Source: Pseudomonadota bacterium
GTDB taxonomy: Bacteria > Myxococcota_A > Polyangia > Fen-1088
Assembly (NCBI GenBank): GCA_023438785.1
Contig: JAEXQJ010000386.1
Location: 1-14,269, forward strand
Direction of reading: 5' to 3'
Length of the DNA stretch: 14,269 bases
Under the pieces are notes generated by a model, which ran no database searches, was not told where the DNA came from, and saw nothing but the letters and a program-made list of their open reading frames with translations. This document shows, piece after piece, positions 1 through 6,280 of this stretch; the first letter of the stretch is position 1, and every line of letters begins with the position of its first letter. Position numbers and translations under genes: made by a program.

Positions 1-90
1 GCCCGCAAGAGAGGAGACACCACCCCGACGACAACTACGACAACCACCGACCAGACGACAACTACCCCGGAGGCTGATGGGGCGATGTAA
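1..90 (+). CDS. 3' end of a protein with a Thr-rich tail (partial)
   Basis: Reading frame 1 is open from the first base to a TAA at 88-90. It gives 29 residues: a basic start (ARKRGD), two runs of threonine separated by DQ, and the end PEADGAM. Runs of Thr with Pro and acidic residues are common in disordered tails or linkers of myxobacterial surface proteins and kinases. The gene begins before the window, so neither start nor function can be judged. It converges with the lipoprotein gene on the other strand and the two stop codons are only 30 bases apart. The tract could be non-coding low-complexity sequence, but the frame ends neatly before the convergent gene. Moderate to low confidence. 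Confidence 0.45.
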   Translation, partial: ARKRGDTTPTTTTTTTDQTTTTPEADGAM

Positions 91-125
91 TTGACGTTGC
101 CGAGTCAATGTAGTTGACGTTCAAC
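84..125. repeat. Short direct and inverted repeats between convergent genes
   Basis: A 14-base unit ATGTAATTGACGTT at 85-98 recurs at 108-121 with one mismatch (ATGTAGTTGACGTT). Two small inverted repeats are built into it: TTGAC at 91-95 with GTCAA at 104-108, and GTTGA at 113-117 with TCAAC at 121-125. The first direct copy contains the stop of the plus-strand gene and the second reaches the stop of the minus-strand gene. It could be a weak bidirectional terminator or a local duplication. There is no clear T-run, so the role is open. Confidence 0.4.
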
Positions 126-1170
126 AAAACAGCCGATATCCCGCGCTGGTCCCGGCCGCCACCAGAGGGAACGACGTTGTACCATCGAGACCACCTGGCA
201 GCAGACGCAGCGGCGCTGCCACGGTAAGGGCAGGCGTGTCAGCCGTGAGATTGGAGAGCAGGTCTTCCGTATCTCCGTCTGGACTTCGCAGATAGAGCGA
301 GTCGTCCCCATCAAACCAGGCCACCCACGGTTGCTTCTTCTCATCAACCGCGAGGACTGTGAAACTCGGTCTTCCCCGATTCGCAATCGTCCGGTCCGTC
401 CAACACGAACCATCCCATGTCACCAGGTGAGGCGCGTAGCTCTCCACATCAACGGCATAGGTCAAGTACCCCGTATTGTCGTCGACCATCCGGGCGTCCA
501 AATAGGGGCCACTGTTCTGGACAATCGGAATGCCGGAACGAACCCAACCATTGTCGGTCTCGTAATCTGCCGTCAAAGACCTGGGGCCGCCCGTAAAGAC
601 CCAACGCTTTCCGCTGGAGCTGCTGCTCATGGCGCTCTTTGCGAGCGAGTACCAGGATAGGGTTCCGCTGTTGAGTGCCGACAAATCCTCGATCTGGCTG
701 CCGGTCGCGGTCACTGTCATGAGGTGTGCTGTCGCCGCGTAATTGTCCGAATCTTGCGTGACAGTGAACAACGAGGTTTTACTCGTGGTTGCGGAGAGAC
801 GTGGCGAACCTGGGAGCGTCTTGCAGGTCAGGTCGAGTGCCAGTCGCACGGCGCAGTTAGCCTGCCCGCACGTGAAAAGCGGATCGATGTTCCGCGGCGA
901 GATCGCGCAGTCCTTTGAAAGGGACGGAGCCGATATGGGCGTTTCAGATGGGCATTGCGGGTCAGGGGATGCGACGGTCCCCCCAGCCCCGGAGGCGCCC
1001 CCTTCTGCGTGCTCGCCCGCCTGACTGCTTACCGCGCCCCCCGTACCGCCAGTTGGTGAGAGCCTCTCCCCGAGTGTCGATGAGTCGTGACACCCGAGCG
1101 TTCCTAGGACGCCGATGGCGGACGACAGAGCAAGAGATCGGAGGAAAGAGGACTCTCTCACGACCTTCAT
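121..1170 (-). CDS. Secreted lipoprotein with Gly-rich linker, unknown function
   Basis: This 349-residue protein opens with a lipoprotein signal peptide: a basic N-terminus, a hydrophobic stretch at about 11-25, and a lipobox ending TLGC with Cys27. It should therefore be lipidated and tethered to the envelope. Residues 38-70 form a Gly/Ala/Ser linker (TGGTGG, GGASGAGG). The rest is beta-rich, with Trp/Asp/Gly blocks such as LVTWDGSCW and PWVAWFDGDDSLYLRSPDG, resembling irregular beta-propeller blades. I do not recognise the family. I chose the ATG at 1168-1170 because GGAGGG stands 9 bases upstream and the signal peptide follows directly. The frame stays open to 1434, but that extension runs through an mnmA remnant. 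In 51 codons counted near the 3' end about two thirds end in G or C, clearly fewer than in the glycosyltransferase genes, hinting at different ancestry. Confidence 0.8.
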   Translation of the reverse strand: MKVVRESSFLRSLALSSAIGVLGTLGCHDSSTLGERLSPTGGTGGAVSSQAGEHAEGGASGAGGTVASPDPQCPSETPISAPSLSKDCAISPRNIDPLFTCGQANCAVRLALDLTCKTLPGSPRLSATTSKTSLFTVTQDSDNYAATAHLMTVTATGSQIEDLSALNSGTLSWYSLAKSAMSSSSSGKRWVFTGGPRSLTADYETDNGWVRSGIPIVQNSGPYLDARMVDDNTGYLTYAVDVESYAPHLVTWDGSCWTDRTIANRGRPSFTVLAVDEKKQPWVAWFDGDDSLYLRSPDGDTEDLLSNLTADTPALTVAAPLRLLPGGLDGTTSFPLVAAGTSAGYRLFC

Positions 1171-1287
1171 GGTGGCAGGCCCTCCATCAACAGTTCCCCA
1201 TCGGCTCGTGCGAACAGGTGAGGCGCATGATACCAGGTCCCCCTCGTATCGGCCCTGCTCAGAACAGCTTCCCGACGCCCCCAACGC

Positions 1288-1488
1288 GATCCAGTCGCCC
1301 CACCCATGCAGGCGGTCACCGCCGGTGCAGACCGCGGCCTGACCGGGGGTGATGGCCAGCACGGGCTCGCGGAATTCCACCTCGAAGCTCCGCCGCCCGG
1401 AGCACCGGCGTGGGGAAACGAGGATCGCGACCACAATCCCGGGACCAGTACGGCGAGGCGGCTCACCGCACCTGAGCTGCGCATGTGG
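1288..1488 (-). pseudogene. mnmA: Remnant of the C-terminal domain of tRNA 2-thiouridylase MnmA
   Basis: Minus-strand translation gives AQLRCGEPP near 1456-1482 and then, at 1288-1386, a block containing VEFREPVLAITPGQAAV followed by GGDRLHGWGDWI. MnmA proteins end with a beta-barrel domain whose signature is approximately VxFxEPxxAxTPGQxxVFYxGDxxLGGGxI. The 13 residues EPVLAITPGQAAV match it closely. The FYD triplet is replaced by CTG and LGGG has become HGWGD. The ATP-binding and catalytic parts of MnmA are absent from the window, and the same frame runs on without a stop into the downstream lipoprotein gene. It is therefore a decayed fragment lying in that gene's upstream region. An intact mnmA is presumably elsewhere in the genome. 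Confidence 0.7.
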
Positions 1489-1514
1489 TACTGATCGACC
1501 CGAAGGACATTGCG

Positions 1515-2171
1515 ATGGTAACCGGCAAACCGTTCGTCACGATGGCAACCCTCTGTTTCGCAGGCGCCGTGGGTTGCGCTGGCCCACAGGCGAAGGCGAC
1601 CGCAAGACGAGAAGCGCCGCCGCTCGTAGAGGCCTTGGATGGGTTATGTCGACAGGTTCGGACGGTTGCCGCCGATCCAGCCATCTGCCCGCAGGATCGG
1701 GGCACGGCTCTGAAGAGCATGGCGGAGTGGAGGAGAATCGCCGCTTCCGAGCAGGGAACAGAGATCGAGAGGGCCGTTGAGACCGCGACCAGGGAACAGC
1801 GATACGCAGCGCTTGTGAGTCTGGCAAGTCAAGCAGGGCGGCCAGACTGGAAATGTGAAGAGCTTGGCCGCTTCGTGGACCAGGATCCCTCCTTCGTCCG
1901 CCCCACGCGCGACGCTCATTTCCTGAGCAATCTGGACGAGTACTGTCGGATCGTGGAGAAGAACGACCGGGATATCCCCGATGCCGCCACTCGAGCGAAC
2001 GCGACCCATCGGGAGGCCATGCAGGGGGCAGGATGCGCGATGAAGGAGCTGCTCGAAGCTCTGAGCATGGCAACTGGAGGCGCCAGGTACTCGCTCATGC
2101 GGCAAATGGCCGCCGAGGCTGGGGCGCCGCACTGGCAATGCTCGGCACTGGATCCAAGCGCCCCGAGGTAG
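1515..2171 (+). CDS. Small lipoprotein with a duplicated Cys-containing module
   Basis: The 218-residue product has a lipoprotein signal: a hydrophobic stretch at 8-19 and lipobox AVGC, with Cys21 as the lipidation site. The mature part is mostly helical, with six further cysteines. It consists of two diverged copies of one module. Copy 1 (about 41-120) opens with LDGLCRQV and closes with QAGRPDWKCEELG. Copy 2 (about 140-203) opens with LDEYCRIV and closes with EAGAPHWQCSALD. Each copy has three Cys (45, 58, 114 and 144, 164, 199), so one disulfide scaffold per copy is plausible. The ATG at 1515 is preferred over a GTG at 1485 because AAGGA lies 7 bases upstream and the signal peptide begins there. 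I do not recognise the family. Export to the periplasm or outer membrane is inferred. Confidence 0.8.
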   Translation: MVTGKPFVTMATLCFAGAVGCAGPQAKATARREAPPLVEALDGLCRQVRTVAADPAICPQDRGTALKSMAEWRRIAASEQGTEIERAVETATREQRYAALVSLASQAGRPDWKCEELGRFVDQDPSFVRPTRDAHFLSNLDEYCRIVEKNDRDIPDAATRANATHREAMQGAGCAMKELLEALSMATGGARYSLMRQMAAEAGAPHWQCSALDPSAPR

Positions 2172-2481
2172 CCCCGCCAAGAAACTGCGCCATGTGGGCA
2201 CGACGGACATAGTCGAGGTGCCCGCCAGAGCCCACGGAGCGCTATTGCCCCGTAATCCCGCGGCCAGCGCAGCGAGGCCGCGGGGCGCCTGGTCGGAGGC
2301 CGTTTTCCAGGGCGAAGGTGCCCTCTCGGCAAAGCGTTGAAGGGTGGCCGTGGGCCTGGTCATGGCCGTGGCCGGACACTCTGGACACACCAGCCGTCGG
2401 AAATCAGCCGGCCGGCGTCGGCAGGCGGACCAAGCAGCCATCGGAAGGGACTCGCCGGCTGACCGGGACCAGGGGTGGAGT
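2172..2481. other. Gene-free stretch, contains a strong hairpin
   Basis: No reading frame here has a start, ribosome site and recognisable product. The only clear structure is the GC hairpin at 2257-2284. The minus-strand part next to 2482 would be the 3' flank of the degenerate transposase, but I could not identify an insertion-sequence end in it. Confidence 0.4.
2257..2284 (+). terminator. GC-rich hairpin downstream of the duplicated-module lipoprotein
   Basis: Nine bases CCCGCGGCC at 2257-2265 are exactly complementary to GGCCGCGGG at 2276-2284, with a 10-base loop. The stem lies 85 bases after the stop of the upstream gene. No T-run follows, so it would be a GC-only terminator, an mRNA-stabilising hairpin or a protein-binding palindrome. 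Confidence 0.4.
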
Positions 2482-2696
2482 TCAGACCGCGTGGGCGACG
2501 CGCAGTCGCGCCCGAACGACTCGCAAATTGGCCCGTTCCAGAAGACTGCGGCCAGCACAGCACGCGCCAGCAGCTTGCGCGCGTGCGAAACCAGGCGGGC
2601 CGGGAGATTGAAAACGGCGAAGCGCGGCCTCTTGGGCCGTGCGACCTCGAAGGGCGGCGGCAGAGCCAGGATCTTGATAGCCGACAGCAGGTTGTA
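2482..2696 (-). pseudogene. Degenerate C-terminus of a DDE transposase (IS4/IS1380-like), frameshifted
   Basis: On the minus strand, from 2696, translation gives YNLLSAIKILALPPP, then RPKRPRFAVFNLPARLV and SHARKLLARAVLAAV. This is the kind of sequence that ends DDE transposases of IS4/IS1380 type: YNLL helix, basic RPKR-RF strand, then ARLV-HARK helix. The match is from memory of the family pattern. Around 2541 the frame breaks. One base over, it continues as LERANLRVVRARLRVAHAV and stops at a TGA at 2482-2484, a natural amphipathic Arg-rich C-terminal helix. The catalytic DDE portion is missing and the homologous part begins about 10 bases from the start of the vWA gene. It is a fossil 3' fragment with a single-base frameshift; which family it belonged to is uncertain. 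Confidence 0.5.
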
Positions 2697-2706
2697 GGGC
2701 TCCGTT

Positions 2707-4689
2707 GTGTTACGGTGCATGCTCGTCAGCATGGCTCGCAGTCCACGTCTCGTCGCTCCGTTCGTCGCCGTCTGCGCAGCCGCAACACCTCTGCACTCGT
2801 CCGCTCATCAACCCGAAGTCCAGCAGTTCCCGTCCTCGGCAACCTCGAGTCCGTGTCCGGCGCGGCTGGTGGTGCGCCGTGTTCGGATCGAGCGGGTGTC
2901 GGATTGGGCTCGCCTCGACGTCACGGCGTGGATCCATCGAGACTGTTCGGAAGCGACAGAGCAGGCGCAGGTACCTGGGGGAGCGCCGGAGCGGGCTCCC
3001 GACGAGGTGCTTCTCACTCCCTGGCCCGCCGATGCGGCCATTCTCGGGCTCATCGAGGAGCGGTCGCCTCGGCGCCTTCCGGCGGTGAGTCACGCGGAGG
3101 GGCAGCAGCGCTTCTATGCCCCTCAGTGGGGTCCAAAGGGTTCTCGCGGCAGGGTGCTCCTCCTCGACAGCGTCCGGGGCTCTCAGTCGCGGGTTCGAAT
3201 CCGCCCTCTGGGGCGGGGTGAGGGGGTGTCCTTTCGGTACCGCGCGCTCCTCCCCGTGCAGTACGACCAGGGCCGGTGGCGACTGCATCTCAAGGGCCTC
3301 TCGTCCGAGGCCGCCGTGGAGTTCGCGTCGGGACTCTCCCCCGAACGTCAGCCGGGTGAAGGGGGGCCCACCTACTTGTGGAGTGAGGGAGGCTTCGGTT
3401 TGCAGGGGGAGCTCGCCCGCATCCCTTGGAGTGATGGCTCTGCGACCCTCGACTGGCACCTTCGGGTTGCGTCCGCGATCCGCCCCGTCCCCGAGGGGTC
3501 TCGGCTGGTGGTGGCCCTCGACGTCTCCCGCTCCGTATCACCGGAGCAGCTGCGGCGCGCCCGCGAGCTCGCGGGGCGATGGCTCGCGGGCCACCGTTCG
3601 CCGCGGGTGGCCGTCCTCGTCTTCGATCGTCACGTGCGGAACGTCACGTCTGGCTTCGGCTCCGTCGAGGAAGCACTCCGGGCTCTTGCCGCTCCGGTCG
3701 TACAGGGCAATGGCAGCTTCCAGGAGCTCGCCCTCGCCCAGGGGGCGCGGCTCCTACGCTCCGTCGGCGGGGAGGGGCGGCTCCTGCTCCTGAGCGACGG
3801 GCACGTGCGCCGTCAGCTCCCGGCAGAGAGCATGGCAAAGGCTCTGCAACCCCGCCGTCCTTGGCTCCTCTACGGTGAAGTGCCGGTCGCGGGGGAGAGG
3901 CGCCATTCGAGCCCGGAGCTCAGGGAGCTCGCTCGCGCTCACGGGGAGCACCTGCGCTGCGACGAGGGAGCCTGTGATGTGGCGCCACTTCTCGCCCCGT
4001 CGCGACTGCAGGGAATCATCGTCGACCCACCCCTCTACCACGCCGGGATCTCTCCCTGGCCCCTCGATTCGATCGCTGCAGGGAGCCGGGTTGCCCCCAT
4101 TACGGACACCCTGCCGACGAAGGCCCGGAGCGGGCGGGTCCGATATCGTGTCTGGGGAGCCTGGGAGGAGCGAGCCTTCCTTGTCGATCCCCGTACGACC
4201 GAGGCCGCCCTCGCGTGGCGCACCGCCCAGGAAGATAGCTGCCGTCGGGAGCCGCGCTGGGCGGACCTCAGCCGCGCAGTCACGCCCGAGTGGAGCTACG
4301 TCCAGCGTTGGCCTGGTGCGATCGAACGTCATGAGCCCGTCGGGCAAGAGGGAGGCGGTGGAGCTTGCTTGGGCATCTGCGACGACTGCGCCCTCCCGGG
4401 CGTGACAGCTTCATCCTCGGCGAGTCTCGAGAACAATCCGACCAGATCGGGCCACGGCGAGTCCTGGTGGAGAGAACGCTGGCGCGAGGGGACAGCCGCC
4501 TGCGGCGCGCCGAGGGCTCGCGTGCAGCTCTGGCTAGATGGGCCCGAGATCGAGGAGGTCGAGTTGCTCCCTACGGGACTGGGGACGCGGGTCGACGAGT
4601 GCTTGAGGGATTTCGCCTGGGACCTCAACGTTCCCGACGGAGGCGGCGCTCCGCCGGGGGTTCCCGTAGTTCTCGAGTTGGTGGAGTGA
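2707..4689 (+). CDS. Exported VIT/von Willebrand A protein with AgmX/PglI (TonB-like) C-terminus
   Basis: This 660-residue protein starts with an export signal (hydrophobic 14-27, small residues before His34). Residues about 55-255 are beta-rich and resemble the VIT domain that precedes vWA modules. The vWA domain spans about 265-430. It carries the MIDAS motif DVSRS (Asp272, Ser274, Ser276) at the end of strand VVAL, and a second strand LLLLSDGH at 360-366. It should bind a divalent ion and a protein ligand outside the cytoplasm. After a linker with Cys554, Cys558 and Cys561, residues 603-660 read VQLWLDGPEIEEVEL, then VDECL, W and P-D-GGG. That matches the short TonB/AgmX/PglI-type C-terminal domain of myxobacterial proteins. 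The GTG at 2707 has AGGG 7 bases upstream; ATGs at 2719 and 2731 are alternatives without a clear ribosome site. The 5' flank is a transposase remnant. Confidence 0.8.
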   Translation: MLRCMLVSMARSPRLVAPFVAVCAAATPLHSSAHQPEVQQFPSSATSSPCPARLVVRRVRIERVSDWARLDVTAWIHRDCSEATEQAQVPGGAPERAPDEVLLTPWPADAAILGLIEERSPRRLPAVSHAEGQQRFYAPQWGPKGSRGRVLLLDSVRGSQSRVRIRPLGRGEGVSFRYRALLPVQYDQGRWRLHLKGLSSEAAVEFASGLSPERQPGEGGPTYLWSEGGFGLQGELARIPWSDGSATLDWHLRVASAIRPVPEGSRLVVALDVSRSVSPEQLRRARELAGRWLAGHRSPRVAVLVFDRHVRNVTSGFGSVEEALRALAAPVVQGNGSFQELALAQGARLLRSVGGEGRLLLLSDGHVRRQLPAESMAKALQPRRPWLLYGEVPVAGERRHSSPELRELARAHGEHLRCDEGACDVAPLLAPSRLQGIIVDPPLYHAGISPWPLDSIAAGSRVAPITDTLPTKARSGRVRYRVWGAWEERAFLVDPRTTEAALAWRTAQEDSCRREPRWADLSRAVTPEWSYVQRWPGAIERHEPVGQEGGGGACLGICDDCALPGVTASSSASLENNPTRSGHGESWWRERWREGTAACGAPRARVQLWLDGPEIEEVELLPTGLGTRVDECLRDFAWDLNVPDGGGAPPGVPVVLELVE

Positions 4690-4753
4690 CGCCACAGCAA
4701 GCTCGACATTCCCGAGGGGCCCAGCGAGATCCCCGTCCCCGGCTCGAGAACTT

Positions 4754-4778
4754 GGTGCGCTAGAGCACCGAACGTTTT
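4754..4778 (+). terminator. Candidate intrinsic terminator after the vWA gene
   Basis: GGTGC at 4754-4758 pairs with GCACC at 4765-4769 across a 6-base loop, and TTTT follows at 4775-4778. A further U-G and U-A pair can extend the stem. It lies 64 bases after the vWA stop and before the convergent LprI-like gene. The stem is short, so confidence is modest. Confidence 0.35.
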
Positions 4779-4902
4779 GAGGGCCGAGCGAAAAAGCGGA
4801 GATGCGAGCAGCCCGAGGCGCGAGGAGGGAGAATACTCGACGTATCTGACCGACAAGCAACGAAGGGATGCGACGCAGATCCGCGTTTTCGCGACCGCGG
4901 AG

Positions 4903-6000
4903 CTACGGGGCGAGCTGCTCGCTGTCTTGTCTTAAGCGGGCGGTCCGCAGATGCGACACGCCCGCCAGGCATGCGGCCTTGCGACCCGCGCGCTCAGCGG
5001 ACGACGGCGATGACGACTGGGCGTCCAGTTCCGCATCCAGGGCGCTGCCGCACCACAGGTCGCGCCACTGCAGCCACAGCTTCTGCGACTTGCGCAGCGT
5101 GGGCTTCCACAGCTTGGCGGGCAGCGCGGCAGCTTGCTCGTTTTCGGGCGGGTCCGAGGACAACGCCCGCTTGAAGGCGAGGTTCAGCGCCTCGTCGGCC
5201 TCGACGAGAGCCGGGCACTTGAAAGGGTCGGTGGTGACGCAAGCCACAGGCGCGGGCCGTTCCTGAGACGCGCTGCCGGGCAAGGCGAAGTGGTTCTGCA
5301 GTTCGGCCATCCAGCGCTTCGTCATATCTAGCCTGCAGGCCATCTGCTCGCTGTTGAAGCCGGTCCCCCACGGGCCGAACTCCAGGGTGAAGAGATCCTC
5401 GCAGTCGTGCTCGGTCAGCCTGGCCCAGGCGGTGGAGGCCTTCTTCAATGCCGCCAGCCAAGGCCCAGCCTGCTTGCCCGCGGACGCGCGAACATGGGCC
5501 TTCACCAACTTCTCTATGCGATCGAGCCGCTCGGCGGCACCGCTGGCCAAGGCGCTGCCGCACAGGGCCTCTTCATCCGACGTCTTGGGGTTGCGACAAT
5601 CAGCCGCGGTCTCATCGCCAAGGGACACTTGCCCCGCACACAGGCGTCGGTTGTGCTCGATGGCCACGGCCACCGCATTGTCGACGCCCAAGGCGGGCAC
5701 GCGATCGATGAATTCCAGGCAGCGTTTCTTATCGCCCGCGCGATAGGCCGCGATGGAGAGGTCGCCCAGAATGCGGGCCCGTTCCTTGACAGTGAGCGCG
5801 GACTCGCATCTCTCGAACGCCGGTTCCAGCGAGGAGAGAGCCCGCCCGTACTCACGAGCCTTGTAAAGCTTTTCGAATTCCTGGCGTGAGGCGCGCAGAT
5901 CGTCTCGCGCGCAGATGGCGGGCGAGGGAGCCTGCGCAGCAGCCCAACCGGTGCTGCCCACCAGGGCCAGCATCAGAGCGAAGGAAGAAAGCTTATTCAC
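4903..6000 (-). CDS. Secreted protein with two LprI-like (lysozyme inhibitor-type) domains
   Basis: The 365-residue product has a Sec signal peptide (MNKLSSFALMLALVG, cleavage probably after AAAQA near residue 24). Residues 30-125 form helical pairs resembling a short TPR region with Cys30, 65, 94 and 121. Two copies of a Cys-rich helical module follow. The first (135-236) has DCRNPKTSDEEALC, AERLDRIEKLV, W...EHDC and CRLDMTKRW. The second (254-355) has CVTTDPFKC, EADEALNLAFKRAL, W..RDLWC and CLAGVSHLRTARL. This order matches the LprI/DUF1311 family, secreted proteins often annotated as lysozyme inhibitors. Inhibition is known for few members, so a periplasmic or surface protective role is only inferred. 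The start is GTG at 5998-6000 without a strong ribosome site. The gene stands alone; a large palindrome lies 84 bases upstream. Confidence 0.75.
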   Translation of the reverse strand: MNKLSSFALMLALVGSTGWAAAQAPSPAICARDDLRASRQEFEKLYKAREYGRALSSLEPAFERCESALTVKERARILGDLSIAAYRAGDKKRCLEFIDRVPALGVDNAVAVAIEHNRRLCAGQVSLGDETAADCRNPKTSDEEALCGSALASGAAERLDRIEKLVKAHVRASAGKQAGPWLAALKKASTAWARLTEHDCEDLFTLEFGPWGTGFNSEQMACRLDMTKRWMAELQNHFALPGSASQERPAPVACVTTDPFKCPALVEADEALNLAFKRALSSDPPENEQAAALPAKLWKPTLRKSQKLWLQWRDLWCGSALDAELDAQSSSPSSAERAGRKAACLAGVSHLRTARLRQDSEQLAP

Positions 6001-6280
6001 AGGCCCAAGCTATTACGGCGATTCTGCCTTCTCGAGACAAATCGCCAGATGAGCCAGCGAACGCAACTGGGCAATGGCGTGCACACATGTGCAGTCGGCT
6101 GCACATGTGGACCACCCGAGAGTGAGCGACGCCTCGGGCCGCGACCCTCGGCAGCCTTCGCCGCGTGCAGCCCGAAGAGGCGAGTTGTGGGGTTCGCGAC
6201 GAACGCCTGGAGAGCGTACGCAACCCCCAGGCGGTCGACCCGAGACGGCTCTGTTCTCGTTCTGACGGGAACTCCAGTCG
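6001..6280. other. Intergenic region with palindromes between two minus-strand genes
   Basis: No convincing gene is present. Besides the nested palindrome at 6084-6109, CTGACG at 6262-6267 is complementary to CGTCAG at 6279-6284, across an 11-base loop. That stem straddles the stop codon of the upstream propeller gene and could end its transcript, but no T-run follows. One minus-strand frame (about 6130-6250) is rich in G/C at third positions, but I recognise nothing in it. Confidence 0.4.
6084..6109. promoter_or_regulatory. Nested palindrome, possible operator upstream of the LprI-like gene
   Basis: CACATGTGCAG at 6084-6094 is the exact reverse complement of CTGCACATGTG at 6099-6109, separated by TCGG. 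Each arm also contains the self-complementary octamer CACATGTG, at 6084-6091 and 6102-6109. The octamers are 18 bases apart centre to centre, nearly two helical turns, as expected for two dimers binding one face. The element lies 84 bases upstream of the LprI-like gene and 172 bases downstream of the propeller gene. An operator or upstream activator site fits better than a terminator. It is placed by pattern alone. Confidence 0.5.

Noticed and set aside
1171..1434. In-frame 5' extension of the lipoprotein gene to a GTG at 1434
   Set aside because: The extension would bury the signal peptide and lipobox behind 88 residues, most of them from the mnmA remnant. The ATG at 1170 has a good ribosome site.
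2344..2697. Plus-strand 117-codon frame upstream of the vWA gene
   Set aside because: It has no ribosome site, its composition is Arg/Ser/Ala-rich, and it is antisense to the transposase remnant, which explains the DNA better.
3186..3206. GGTTCGAATCC, resembling the T-loop of a tRNA
   Set aside because: Only two or three of the five T-stem pairs form, no acceptor, D or anticodon arms surround it, and it lies inside the vWA coding frame.
6001..6280. Minus-strand frame with high third-position G/C in the gap below the propeller gene
   Set aside because: It has no start of its own (it continues from an antisense-like frame inside the propeller gene) and no recognisable motif; kept only as a note in the intergenic entry.
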